In this document: piece by piece, positions 43,265-54,498 of the stretch
How the letters are laid out: each line of letters starts with the position of its first letter
Numbering within the stretch: position 1 is the first letter of the stretch
Source of the DNA: Flectonema sp. DT1601
Lineage: Eukaryota > Euglenozoa > Diplonemea > Diplonemida > Diplonemidae
NCBI GenBank assembly: GCA_964019425.1
Contig: OZ025805.1
Coordinates: 720,001-784,000, forward strand
DNA: 64,000 bases
Direction of reading: 5' to 3'
Notes under the pieces: generated by a model
What the model was told of the DNA's origin: nothing
The model's database searches: none
The model's input: the letters and a program-made list of their open reading frames with translations, nothing else
Position numbers and translations under genes: made by a program

Positions 43265-46200
43265 TTTTTTTTTTTTTTTTTTTTTTCTTATTTATTATTT
43301 AAAAAAAGGAAACAATCAGTTTAGCGTCTTGATCAGGACGGAAAATAGAAATTAATCGACATAGTTGATCGATAGAAAAAAAAACAATGATAACATTGTT
43401 TATTCATTTTTTTTTTTTTTTTTTTTTTTTAAATCTTTTTAATTATTTTAAAGAAAAAACAATCAGTTTAGCGTCTTGACCAGGACGGAAAATAGTAAGT
43501 AATCGACATAGTCGATCGATAAAAAAAAACAATGATAACATTGTTTATTCCTTTTTTTTTTTTTTTATTCTTTTTATTTATTTTTAAAGAAAAAACAATC
43601 AGTTTAGCGTCCTGACCAGGACGGAAAATAGAAAGTAATCGACATAGTCGATCGATAAAAAAAAACAATGATAACATTGTTTATTCTTTTTTTTTTTTTT
43701 TATTTTAATTCTTTTTATTTATTTTTTAAAAAGAAAAAAATGGAAAATAGAAATTAGTCAACAAAGTCGAACGATAAAAAAAAACAATGATAACATTGTT
43801 TATTCTTTTTTTTTTTATTTTTTTTATATTCTTTTTTATTAATTTTGAAAAAAAAAACAATCAGTTTAGCGTCTTGACCAGGACGGAAAATAGAAAGTAA
43901 TCGACATAGTCGATCGATAAAAAAAACAATGATAACATTGTTTATTCTTTTTTTTTTTTATTTTAAATTCTTTTTATTTATTTTTTAAAGAAAAAAAACG
44001 GAAAATAGAAATTAGTCGACAAAGTCGAACGATAAAAAAAAACAATGATAACATTGTTTATTCTTTTTTTTGTATTTTTTTATATTCTTTTTTATTAATT
44101 TTGAAAAAAAAACAATCAGTTTAGCGTCTTGACCAGGACGGAAAATAGAAAGTAATCGACATAGTCGATCGATAAAAAAAACAATGATAACATTGTTTAT
44201 TCTTTTTTTTTTTTTTTTTTTTAAATTCTTTTTATTAATTTTTTAAAGAAAAAAACGGAAAATAGAAATTAGTCAACAAAGTCGAACGATAAAAAAAAAC
44301 AATGATAACATTGTTTATTCTTTTTTTTTATTTTATTTTTTTTAATATTTTTTTTTATTTTGAAAAAAAAAACAATCAGTTTAGCGTCTTGACCAGGACG
44401 GAAAATAGAAAGTAATCGACATAGTCGATCGATAAAAAAAAACAATGATAACATTGTTTATTCTTTTTTTTTATTTTAAATTCTTTTTATTTATTTTTTA
44501 AAGAAAAAAAACGGAAAATAGAAATTAGTCGACAAAGTCGAACGATAAAAAAAAAACAATGATAACATTGTTTATTCTTTTTTTTTTTGTATTTTTTTTT
44601 ATATTCTTTTTTATTAATTTTGAAAAAAAAAACAATCAGTTTAGCGTCTTGACCAGGACGGAAAATAGAAAGTGATCGACATAGTCGATCGATAAAAAAA
44701 CAATGATAACATTGTTTATTCTTTTTTTTTATTTTAAATTCTTTTTATTTATTTTTTAAAGAAAAAAAAAAGGAAAATAGAAATTAGTCGACAAAGTCGA
44801 ACGATAAAAAAAACAATGATAACATTGTTTATTCTTTTTTTTGTATTTTTTTATATTCTTTTTTATTAATTTTGAAAAAAAAAAAACAATCAGTTTAGCG
44901 TCTTGACCAGGACGGAAAATAGAAAGTGATCGACATAGTCGATCGATAAAAAAAAACAATGATAACATTGTTTATTCTTTTTTTTTATTTTGAATTCTTT
45001 TTATTTATTCTTTAAAGAAAAGAAACGGAAAATAGAAATTAGTCGACAAAGTCGAACGATAAAAAAAAACAGTGATAACATTGTTTTTCCTTTTTTTTTT
45101 TTTTTTTTATATTCTTTTTTATTAATTTTGAAAAAAAAAAAACAATCAGTTTAGCGTCTTGACCAGGACGGAAAATAGAAAGTGATCGACATAGTCGATC
45201 GATAAAAAAACAATGATAACATTGTTTATTCTTTTTTTTTATTTTAAATTCTTTTTATTTATTCTTTAAAGAAAAGAAACGGAAAATAGAAATTAGTCGA
45301 CAAAGTCGAACGATAAAAAAAAAACAATGATAACATTGTTTATTCTTTTTTTTTTTTTTTTTTTTTTATATTCTTTTTTATTAATTTTGAAAAAAAAAAA
45401 CAATCAGTTTAGCGTCTTGACCAGGACGGAAAATAGAAAGTGATCGACATAGTCGATCGATAAAAAAACAATGATAACATTGTTTATTCTTTTTTTTTAT
45501 TTTAAATTCTTTTTATTTATTTTTTAAAGAAAAAAAACGGAAAATAGAAATTAGTCAACAAAGTCGAACGATAAAAAAAACAATGATAACATTGTTTATT
45601 CTTTTTTTTTTTTTTTTTTTTATTCTTTTTTATTAATTTTGAAAAAAAAACAATCAGTTTAGCGTCTTGACCAGGACGGAAAATAGAAAGTGATCGACAT
45701 AGTCGATCGATAAAAAAACAATGATAACATTGTTTATTCTTTTTTTTTATTTTAAATTCTTTTTATTTATTTTTTAAAGAAAAAAAACGGAAAATAGAAA
45801 TTAGTCGACAAAGTCGAACGATAAAAAAAACAATGATAACATTGTTTATTCTTTTTTTTGTATTTTTTTATATTCTTTTTTATTAATTTTGAAAAAAAAA
45901 AACAATCAGTTTAGCGTCTTGACCAGGACGGAAAATAGAAAGTGATCGACATAGTCGATCGATAAAAAAAAACAATGATAACATTGTTTATTCTTTTTTT
46001 TTATTTTAAATTCTTTTTATTTATTCTTTAAAGAAAAGAAACGGAAAATAGAAATTAGTCGACAAAGTCGAACGATAAAAAAAAAACAATGATAACATTG
46101 TTTATTCTTTTTTTTTTTTTTTTTTATATTCTTTTTTATTAATTTTGAAAAAAAAACAATCAGTTTAGCGTCTTGACCAGGACGGAAAATAGAAAGTGAT

Positions 46201-47150
46201 CGACATAGTCGATCGATAAAAAAACAATGATAACATTGTTTATTCTTTTTTTTTTATTTTAAATTCTTTTTATTTATTTTTTAAAGAAAAAAAACGGAAA
46301 ATAGAAATTAGTCGACAAAGTCGAACGATAGAAAAAACAATGATAACATTGTTTATTCTTTTTTATTTATTTTAAATTCTTTTTATTTATTTTTTAAAGA
46401 AAAAAAACGGAAAATAGAAATTAGTCAACAAAGTCGAACAATAAAAAAAAACAATGATAACATTGTTTATTCTTTTTTTTTTTTTTTTTTTTTATATTCT
46501 TTTTTATTAATTTTGAAAAAAAAAAACAATCAGTTTAGCGTCTTGACCAGGACGGAAAATAGAAAGTAATCGACATAGTCGATCGATAAAAAAACAATGA
46601 TAACATTGTTTATTCTTTTTTTTTATTTTAAATTCTTTTTATTTATTATTAAAAGAAAAGAAACGGAAAATAGAAATTAGTCGACAAAGTCGAACGATAA
46701 AAAAAAAACAATGATAACATTGTTTATTCTTTTTTTTTTTTTTTTATATTCTTTTTATTAATTTTTTAAAAAAAAAAAAAAAAACAATCAGTTTAGCGTC
46801 TTGACCAGGACGGAAAATAGAAAGTAATCGACATAGTCGATCGATAAAAAAACAATGATAACATTGTTTATTCTTTTTTTTTATTTTAAATTCTTTTTAT
46901 TTATTATTAAAAGAAAAGAAACGGAAAATAGAAATTAGTCGACAAAGTCGAACGATAAAAAAAAAACAATGATAACATTGTTTATTCTTTTTTTTTTTTT
47001 TTTATATTCTTTTTATTAATTTTTTAAAAAAAAAAAAAAAAACAATCAGTTTAGCGTCTTGACCAGGACGGAAAACTGGAAGTAATCGACATAGTCGATC
47101 GATAAAAAAAACAATGATAACATTGTTTCATCTTTTATATTTTTTAATTT
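43265..47150 (-). repeat. Hairpin satellite, block 3 (right arm, expanded)
   Basis: Reverse-oriented A and B monomers. About 16 A monomers are marked by the GCGTCTTGACCAGG or GCGTCCTGACCAGG element between about 43322 and 47060. A monomers only lie next to H (43265-43690), and A/B dimers beyond. It is about 3.9 kb against 1.3 kb in the left arm, so the array has expanded or contracted since the arms were made. Near 46330-46430 two B monomers are adjacent. Confidence 0.9.
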
Positions 47151-47810
47151 TTTTTTTATATTTGAAGAAAAGAAAGAAGAAAAAAAAAAAAAAAAAAAAA
47201 AAAAAAACAAGCGGAATTGATCATAATGGGTGGCAGGGGTTGATATAACTTCATTTGAAAATTCTTCTTTTTTAATTTCTTTTTTTTTGAAATTTTTTTT
47301 TTTTTATTTAACAGGAGTTAAGATCACTTACATGAGTTAACACAACACAGATACGAGAGTAGCAAAATGAGGTAACACTACCAATTCAACAAAAAATAAT
47401 CAGGATCGGACACAAGGAGGAGAGTTCATTCTACCTCTCACTGTCCTTGCTGGTATCTTAAGTGTCTTGGTATCTCTTGTGTGTCGGTATCTCGGAAGTG
47501 CTGGTATCTCGTATGTGCGTTGGTATCTCTTGCGTGTTGGTATCTCTTGCACATAATAAAAAAAAAAATATTGAGTTAACATGATCAGTTTTATTTATCA
47601 TCAGAGACAGACCGGAACTATTTGAAAATAAAATGTAGATGGGAAACAGTGAAAATTAAAATGAATGATAAAATTAAATGAGATTTATGACATAACAGAC
47701 CAGATAGGGAGTAATAAAGGGAAAAGGAAAACGGAAAGGGTTCATTCACTTAGTTAAAGTTAAGACCGATTAGTCAGTTTAAGGTCTTGACTAGGACCAA
47801 CAAAAAAAAA
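47151..47810 (-). other. Conserved spacer with the GAGATACC box array, right arm
   Basis: Inverted counterpart of 39060-39695, including GCGGAATTGATCATAATGGG near 47211. It is diverged by substitutions and small indels. No gene is visible. Confidence 0.7.
47452..47546 (-). promoter_or_regulatory. Six GAGATACC boxes, right arm
   Basis: On the + strand the boxes read GGTATCTC, starting at 47452 (variant GGTATCTT), 47469, 47486, 47503, 47522 and 47539. Read in the LINE direction the steps are 17, 19, 17, 17 and 17, exactly as in the left arm. Eleven of twelve boxes across the two arms are identical, while several of the intervening 9-11-mers differ. Confidence 0.7.
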
Positions 47811-48360
47811 AAAAATATAAATAAATAAATAAATAAATAAATAACGATCAAGCTGAGCTGATCTTGTTTTTATTAAAATAAGGGGAGCGGGAGGGATGGA
47901 AGGAATAAAGGAAAAAAAAAGAAAAGGTCGATCAATTGGATCTGGTCGTCGAGAAGAAGAAGACAATTATTTTAAAGGTCGATCGGCATAGCCGATCGTT
48001 GAGAAAAATAACCAGATATAAATACAATCAGTTTAAATAAAAAAAAAAAAAAATAAATAAATAAAAAAAGTTTAACGATCAAGCTGAGCTGATCTTGTTT
48101 TTATTAAAATAAGGGGAGCGGGAGGGATGGAAGGAATAAAGGAAAAAAAAAGAAAAGGTCGATCAATTGGATCTGATCGTCGAGAAGAAGAAAACAATTA
48201 TTTTTAAAAAAAATGATCGGTATAGCCGATCGTTGAGAAAAGAACAGATATAAATACAATCGGTTTTGGTGATCGACGAGTGGAGCGATCACTTGACAAG
48301 AAGGAAAAAAGAAAGGACCGATTAATTGGGGCTTTGGTTGTATTCCCAAGGCATGTTTTT
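47811..48360 (-). repeat. Duplicated hairpin block, right arm
   Basis: Inverted counterpart of 38540-39030, with two tandem copies each containing GATCAAGCTGAGCTGATC, GGGAGCGGGAGGGATGG, a GATCAATTGGATCTG/GATCG stem and GATCGGTATAGCCGATC or its variant. An ATAA/ATAAAT microsatellite is expanded at about 47816-47845. It also includes the GTGATCGACGAGTGGAGCGA stem near 48269-48293. Confidence 0.8.
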
Positions 48361-48384
48361 TTTTTTTTTTTTTTATTATTCATT

Positions 48385-48419
<35 letters not shown>

Positions 48420-48898
48420 TAATCACATTTTGTTCAAAAATATTTCATATTAGAGTAAAAGAAAAAGAAAAAAAGAAATAAGAGAAAAAAAAAAAAACCA
48501 TTGCTGGCCCCCTCACCACTCATAGAGGATGAGGAGGCCAGTAAGGCGTCACTCAAATCTATGCCAAGCCTTGGGAACTTGGATTGGGGTTTAGACCATT
48601 TACAATTAACAGTTGACAATTAACCTGATTAACGTTATGATCTGACGGACATAAACATATCGACAAAATAATACAAATAAATAAATACTAATAGAAACTA
48701 GAACTTAGCAATCGTCATCTAAAAAGATTCTTCTGCGATCATGAAAGTTCGTTGAGGTTGGAGTTCGCTTTTTTTTTTTTTTGATAAGCGCTCAAACCAA
48801 TTACAATTAACAATTAATCTGATTGACGTTATGATCGGACAGACATAAACATATCGACAAAATAATACAAATAATTTAATACTAATAGAAACTAGAAC
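48361..48898 (-). other. LINE 3' untranslated region, copy 2, with ~200-bp tandem duplication
   Basis: Inverted counterpart of 38118-38530. The hairpin is at 48504-48541. The segment 48601-48797 is a diverged second copy of 48798-48985, covering the last codons, the stop and the first part of the 3' region: both hold ACTAGAACTTAGCAATCGTC and GATTCTTCTGCGATCATGA. Copies 1 and 3 lack this duplication. Confidence 0.75.
48504..48541 (-). promoter_or_regulatory. Strong hairpin in LINE 3' region, copy 2
   Basis: Exact reverse complement of 38331-38368, although the neighbouring sequence has changed between the copies. Confidence 0.72.
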
Positions 48899-51800
48899 TT
48901 AGCAATCGTCATCTAAAAAGATTCTTCTGCGATCATGAGGATTCGTTGAGGGTGGAGTTCGCTTTTTTTGTGATAGGCGCTCCCTCGGACGCTTTGGGGT
49001 CTCATTTTCTTCTTGCGCTTCCTTTTCGGGTGGGTTAAAACCATTTGCCCATGTTTGTAACTGAAATTTGAGAGCTCTGTTTTGGTCTTTTGCCAAATAG
49101 AGTTGCTCAGAGAGCTCACTGGCCATCTCCATCAACAACATGGAATGATCCAGTTGTTCTTTATGGATAGTCTTCTGTTGATAGCTCAACTCGGAGCATC
49201 GACGTTGCTCTTCCACTAGTTTTTCCGAGAGCAGCGCCACTTTCTCATTTGTCTGGAGAGAGTCACTTACCGCTTGACAGTAGTTGTCCAGTAAATCGAG
49301 TCTACCTTCGGACCATTGCCTCGCAATAGGTGAATCTTCCGTCGATGAGGTCGCCGCACTGTCTTTTTCTTGTTCCGTTTGAGCAGAAGACGATACCAGT
49401 AGTCTACTTTGAGACAGTTCAGAAGGGAACGTGATCAATAGAGAATGAGGTTTAAAAAAAAAGGAAAGACGGGGTTTGGGAGTCCAGGAGTAATAGGTTG
49501 TTGCGATGAGAGGGAGTCGATAATTCTTTACCGTGGACGTTGATTCGAATAAAAAAGGGGGTGTTGGGGAAAATTGTTGGGAAAAATGGGACAGTTGAGG
49601 GCCAGCACGCAATGTTGCGACCTCTTGTTGAGACAAATAGAGTTGAATTTTTGTTCCAGTTTCATCCCTACACTTAGATTCTAATTCATTGTTTAATAGA
49701 ATGAACCTTTGTTGTAAGTTGAAATAAAACATTTCAGCGTGGTCCGCTCTTTGTGATTGTCGCGCCAGCTCGCTCGTCCTTTTTTCCTCCAGAGAGTTAG
49801 TTCTTTGAACTAATGAGAGAAGAGAACTTTTCACTAAATCACATTCAGCGATCAGGTGTTGATTCTCTTTTTCCAATAGTTCACGTTTTTTCTGTTCCGT
49901 TTCTACGTTAAAGACAGATGGGGGTGCGGATAGATTTAAAGGGAGTGGGCTGTGAGATACACTCTCGGCGGCCCGTTGTTTGGATGCTTTGTTCTCAATA
50001 GACAATCCATTCAGTAGCTGCTTGTCATTCTCAAGGGAGGCTGACATCGCATTAAAGTAAAATAAAAATAGAACATAAAACATTCGTTCTTTCATTTGTT
50101 CTAGTTCGTTTTCTAAAATCTGGCATTTCAAGGAAAGTTTCAGCCTTAATCTTCCTTCTTTTTTATTGTACAAGGGGGTTTGGGAACCCATGTCAGATTG
50201 ACTTCTTATCACTATAGCGAAATCAGCAGGAAGTGTTTGCGATCCCGTTGACATGAGTTCAGGTGGGGAATTCTGGAGAGAGATGGAAGAAATAGAAGAG
50301 AATGACAAGGAGAGTCCAGTGAGCTCATCCTCATCTAACAAAAAAGAAAAAACCGGGGAGGAAGAAGAACCATTGGCAATGAGTAGAATAGAAAGAGCCG
50401 ATGCGTAACAAGTTTGCCAGATAAAACATTTCTCAAGCCACGATCTTTCAATGGTGAGCTTTTCGATCGTTTTCAGTTTTGTTACTTTGTGGATTTTGAC
50501 TTCTTCCACAGGGAAGATTTCTTTACCATCTTTTATAAAACTTGCGGTGGCAGGTTCTTCTTTAATGCTGCGCATTAGTGGTCTTGAATGCCACGTGGGG
50601 AGGTTCCTCGTCTGGAACAGAACATATGAGCACTGTCTGGCGATTCTGGTGCATTCACAAAATAAAGCTTTTGTTGGTGCTAAAGGTGAACCGATGTGAC
50701 GTGTCCAGATGTTCAGCTGGTCCATGCAGATGTTTCCTCGTACGCCAACTTCAATAGTAAAAATGTTACAGTCGAAGCCATTAGCGATGATCGAGTCTCT
50801 TAGCTTTAGGTATTTCTTTTCCTTTAAGACATGAGAGGTTTCGAAACGATCTTCATTTGGACACGTCAGCTCCAGAATCAGTGCTCTTTTCGCAAAAAAA
50901 GAATAAATAAAAATGTCTGGTCTTAGAGAGGACGAGACATGGCACACTTCAAGAGGAACAATTAGGCGGTTATCACCGACATCGTCGAGGATGACCCAAT
51001 CATTCGCTAGTGAGAGTTCGCCTGTCTCTTTAGAAATTCTTTCTAGGGGTTTATTTTCCCCTGTTTTTAAAAAAGTTTGAGAGGGAGGCGGGAGGTTTTC
51101 TTTTCTTTTGTTGGCTTTTATTATCAACTCTTCCAAGAAGATAACAATGCGTTTTAGAACGCTGTCGTGACGCCACGTGAACCTCCCTTGTGTTAAAGAG
51201 ACAGGACAGCCTGTTAAGACATGCCTGAGGGTAGGATTCACTTTGCCACACAAAACACAATTTTGGTCCACATTGGTGATGTTCCACCTCTTTAAATTAT
51301 CTTGTGAGGGGAGGGTGTTTGTAACCGCTTTCAGTTGAAATGAGATATAGGCAGGATTTCCCTCCCTAAGTACCTTATTCCAGGTGAAATCGTTTATCAT
51401 ACATTTAGACCACTCCTTCCACTGACCTTGGACTTGTAAATTATTCAAAGAGTTCAGTAGTTCATCTGTGGCTTCCACTTCAAAACGCTTAAGGAGATCG
51501 GGGCGAGTAGTACGTAGATCGCGCAATCGGTGACCAAGACCAGCTGATTGCTTCGCAAGAGAACGGTAAGAAAAAAACTTAATAAGGCGCTCCCACTCAG
51601 CAGAAGCTGAAAACTTTTTCGACCAATTGGACGATTTCTCCATAATAACATTGTAGACACCGTGCATGTCAGAGTCCTGTGAGGATCTGAGGATGTCTAG
51701 TTTAATTGATTGCGCTTGTTTATATAGCGTCTCAACTCTTTTGTGTCTGAGACCAACAGTGTTCTTTGAACCGGTAAAAAGGATGACTGTGTTCGCAGAG

Positions 51801-54163
51801 CGGACAAATCCCCACCATTTCTTCAAAAAAGGTTTAATAATTTTGTCCAATTTTTTGGCAAAAGGGAGAGATAAGTCATGGATCATTAAACTCCATGTTA
51901 ACCTTGACAGTAACAAGTGTTGGACAGACCAAGCCTTCTGAGACCCATATAGTGGCATGGCGTCGACTTTTTTTAAAAAATTCCTGGTAAAAGTGGTCAG
52001 GCGCTCTCGCAGTTTCTGTTCTTTGGCGTTCGGCTCAAACCAACGCCCGAGGTATTTGAACTCTCCAGCTTCCTGGAGATTCGTAATCGGAACATTGTTA
52101 ATCTTCAGGTCCGGGTTAGCTGGTTTCCCTTGTACAAAGCTGTGGGCAATGCATTTCTGGGGTTTCGCTTTCATACCACGAGACCAGGAAAGAAACTGTT
52201 CGAGCGACTTGATTAGCAATTTTGCCCCCGCCTTTGATGACGTGGTAAGTTGTAAATCATCAGCAAAAGCTGCAACTAATAGTTGGAGGGATTTATTGTT
52301 AAACTCGTAGGCTTCCTGTTGATGAACTGCTAAGGAAAAGAGCAGTAGTTGGAATACCAAATTAAAAAGGGTTGGGGAGGAAACGCAGCCTTGAAAGACA
52401 CCAACTTCAAAAGGGATAGTGGGCGTCAGGCCTTCTCCAACTCTGATTTGGACGCGCATGGAGGAATAATACCTTTTATAGAAACCGATTATTCTTTCGT
52501 GAATTCCGAAATATTTTAAAGCAAAGAAAATTAATTGATGTTTGACTGAGCCGAAAGCATCTGCCAAATCCACCCAGACAATTGTTAGGTTTTTCCGGAG
52601 AGCTTTCACTTCTTTAAAAATCTCTGAGGTGATCGTGGCATGTTCGATACACCCAGAGACACCTTTCCTAAAGCCTTTTTGAAAATTAAATTTAGAAAGA
52701 GTGTGGTTTGCGACGGCTTCCTGAATAACCGTATTAAAAATTTTCCCGTCGCAGTTGCCCACAGCTATCGGTCTCGTTTTCGAGATGTCTTTCCCATCGG
52801 AGTTGGGCTTTGGGAGCATTGTTACAAATGCTAAGCCCCAACTATCCGGATAGGCCTTGAGTTCGAAAATTCTCTTTAATACCTTGTAAAGTGCTTCCAT
52901 AAAAGTTGGGACCTTTTTCCATACAACATAAGGTATGCAATTGGGACCAGGGGCACATTTGTTTTTTTTCTTTGATAAGAGAATACCAAACTGTTCGAAG
53001 CTCGGGAACTGGATATCATCCATTGTCTTGTAGTCAGACTTAGGTAAAAAAGAGGGATGGGTGAAATCAGTTTTTTTTTTTTCATTGTCACAATAATTGT
53101 TTTTAAAATGTTCAATTATTTTTTCCTCTGGAATATCAAGGGAGGGGGGTTGAGGATCTTCTTTTTGGAGTTCTTCTTTTATGGCAGTAAACGGATTTTG
53201 ACGAAATTTATCTTGTAATTTTTTGAATAAATTTTTCTTTTCTAAATTCCGATACATTCGGAAAATCCTTTTCATTCTCGTTCTTGCCTCTTTCCATTTG
53301 ACAGCGTTCTCTATAGAAGGCCCAGATTTGCGGAGCTCCTGTCTTAGCTGTTTCATTTCCAGACGACATTCAAGTTTTTCTTGGTCGAGGATGACCTCTT
53401 CCCTTGATTTCTGTTTGCGGGGTAAATTCCGCTTTGTTTCTTCAAAGAAACCGCTACATATTTGATAAACCGTTTTGAGTAGTTTATCAAGTTGGTCGGC
53501 AGGTTTTGAAGAGTTTTCTGTTTCGACGGAGAAAGTTTGAAGTTTTTCTGCAGCAGAAACGTCGATGTCCTTCCATTCAGTTCCAAAAGATCGGAATTTG
53601 AGACGAGACGGGTGTAACGGGGTAAAAGTGGGTGTTGTAGAGTTATAAGGAACGAAAGCTGTTTGTGAAGTTTTAAAATCTACAGATTCTCCTACAAAGG
53701 GAGGTTCCAGGTCTGAATTATTCCCTGTGAGGGGAGACAGAGGTGTACCTTTACATGTACCGTTAACACAGTGTTTCGCTCTCGTAGCGATACTTTTGAA
53801 AAGCTTACCACAATCTGGACAAGGTAAGTGGTAACAATCTTTAACTTGGGAGTGGGTAGATGGGGGAAAACGTGACTTATAGTCCTTAAATTCCTTACTA
53901 AACTTACAGTTACGTCTAAAATGCGCAACTGGACCTTTGAGGTATGTCTCAAAACATAAAGGACATTTGGCTACTAAAGTTTTATCCCCATCCAGAGCCG
54001 ATCTCGAAATAGCCTCTTGCAAAGCCTCGGGGGCTGGGTTGGCTGAGAGATGGTTGCCAGTATCTTTATGACACCGCCGGCCCGGTGTTTCTTTTTTTTT
54101 TTGTTGTGAAGTAGCAATAATAAAAAAAAAAAAAAAATAGAAAAGAGAATGGCTCAGAAACAA
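48899..54163 (-). CDS. LINE polyprotein, copy 2: zinc fingers, RT, CCHC, REL endonuclease, coiled-coil tail
   Basis: A 1754-residue frame ending in TAA. C2HC fingers at 67-86 (C67, C70, H81, C86) and 115-137 (C115, C118, H131, C137) should bind target DNA, as in R2-type LINEs. Reverse transcriptase has D532 and FADD (D635, D636). The CCHC knuckle is at 969-986. The endonuclease has D1083, E1098 and KEKKY near 1114. The coiled-coil extension covers about 1200-1754. From V171 to about residue 1267 it differs from copy 1 at about four positions (E/K, S/T, L/M, N/K). After that roughly 40% of residues differ, with indels. No ATG begins the frame: the first codon listed is TTG, the frame is open back to a TAG 30 bases earlier, and no Met precedes the fingers. 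Initiation may be non-AUG, as in R2 elements, or a homopolymer error near the poly-Phe stretch may hide the start. Confidence 0.9.
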   Translation of the reverse strand: MFLSHSLFYFFFFFIIATSQQKKKETPGRRCHKDTGNHLSANPAPEALQEAISRSALDGDKTLVAKCPLCFETYLKGPVAHFRRNCKFSKEFKDYKSRFPPSTHSQVKDCYHLPCPDCGKLFKSIATRAKHCVNGTCKGTPLSPLTGNNSDLEPPFVGESVDFKTSQTAFVPYNSTTPTFTPLHPSRLKFRSFGTEWKDIDVSAAEKLQTFSVETENSSKPADQLDKLLKTVYQICSGFFEETKRNLPRKQKSREEVILDQEKLECRLEMKQLRQELRKSGPSIENAVKWKEARTRMKRIFRMYRNLEKKNLFKKLQDKFRQNPFTAIKEELQKEDPQPPSLDIPEEKIIEHFKNNYCDNEKKKTDFTHPSFLPKSDYKTMDDIQFPSFEQFGILLSKKKNKCAPGPNCIPYVVWKKVPTFMEALYKVLKRIFELKAYPDSWGLAFVTMLPKPNSDGKDISKTRPIAVGNCDGKIFNTVIQEAVANHTLSKFNFQKGFRKGVSGCIEHATITSEIFKEVKALRKNLTIVWVDLADAFGSVKHQLIFFALKYFGIHERIIGFYKRYYSSMRVQIRVGEGLTPTIPFEVGVFQGCVSSPTLFNLVFQLLLFSLAVHQQEAYEFNNKSLQLLVAAFADDLQLTTSSKAGAKLLIKSLEQFLSWSRGMKAKPQKCIAHSFVQGKPANPDLKINNVPITNLQEAGEFKYLGRWFEPNAKEQKLRERLTTFTRNFLKKVDAMPLYGSQKAWSVQHLLLSRLTWSLMIHDLSLPFAKKLDKIIKPFLKKWWGFVRSANTVILFTGSKNTVGLRHKRVETLYKQAQSIKLDILRSSQDSDMHGVYNVIMEKSSNWSKKFSASAEWERLIKFFSYRSLAKQSAGLGHRLRDLRTTRPDLLKRFEVEATDELLNSLNNLQVQGQWKEWSKCMINDFTWNKVLREGNPAYISFQLKAVTNTLPSQDNLKRWNITNVDQNCVLCGKVNPTLRHVLTGCPVSLTQGRFTWRHDSVLKRIVIFLEELIIKANKRKENLPPPSQTFLKTGENKPLERISKETGELSLANDWVILDDVGDNRLIVPLEVCHVSSSLRPDIFIYSFFAKRALILELTCPNEDRFETSHVLKEKKYLKLRDSIIANGFDCNIFTIEVGVRGNICMDQLNIWTRHIGSPLAPTKALFCECTRIARQCSYVLFQTRNLPTWHSRPLMRSIKEEPATASFIKDGKEIFPVEEVKIHKVTKLKTIEKLTIERSWLEKCFIWQTCYASALSILLIANGSSSSPVFSFLLDEDELTGLSLSFSSISSISLQNSPPELMSTGSQTLPADFAIVIRSQSDMGSQTPLYNKKEGRLRLKLSLKCQILENELEQMKERMFYVLFLFYFNAMSASLENDKQLLNGLSIENKASKQRAAESVSHSPLPLNLSAPPSVFNVETEQKKRELLEKENQHLIAECDLVKSSLLSLVQRTNSLEEKRTSELARQSQRADHAEMFYFNLQQRFILLNNELESKCRDETGTKIQLYLSQQEVATLRAGPQLSHFSQQFSPTPPFLFESTSTVKNYRLPLIATTYYSWTPKPRLSFFFKPHSLLITFPSELSQSRLLVSSSAQTEQEKDSAATSSTEDSPIARQWSEGRLDLLDNYCQAVSDSLQTNEKVALLSEKLVEEQRRCSELSYQQKTIHKEQLDHSMLLMEMASELSEQLYLAKDQNRALKFQLQTWANGFNPPEKEAQEENETPKRPRERLSQKKRTPPSTNPHDRRRIFLDDDC

Positions 54164-54385
54164 TATCGATGAGTTAAGATCTTTTTTTTTAAACTATTCC
54201 TTTTTTTTTTAATTTCGGGCAGCTAACCCTAGAGTTTTTTTTTGGTAAATACTGTTTAAAGGAAAACGAGCTACGCTCTAAAACAGAAAAATCGGAGTAA
54301 CTACTTGTTTATAATATATATTTTGATAAATAATGTGGTTGGCAAATGAATGCCGAAGAGGCAACTTGAGAAAAGCAATTGAACA
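54164..54385 (-). other. LINE 5' leader, copy 2
   Basis: Sequence found nowhere else in the window, between the reading frame and the satellite. It is A/T-rich, with AAATATATATTATAA (54310-54330 region, sense strand) and a CTCTAGGGTTAGCTGCCCG stretch near 54220. It probably holds the promoter and start region of the LINE. I see no convincing HDV-like ribozyme fold, but I could not test this. Confidence 0.55.
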
Positions 54386-54466
54386 ATTTTGCGTGTGGAG
54401 TTGGCAGGTTTTTTGATTTTTTTTTTTTTCATGTTTGATTATTTCCTCTTCATATTTTTTTTTTTC

Positions 54467-54498
<32 letters not shown>

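Larger units (their letters stand above)
48400..54385 (-). mobile_element. LINE with restriction-like endonuclease, copy 2, longest copy
   Basis: Includes a 5' leader (54164-54385), the whole reading frame (48899-54163) and the 3' region. The 5' end meets ~30-bp satellite at about 54385, where TTTTGCGTGTGGAGTTGGCA follows. The 3' limit is uncertain, as in copy 1. Because this copy has the N-terminal zinc fingers missing from the others, it is the best candidate for a full-length element. Confidence 0.82.
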
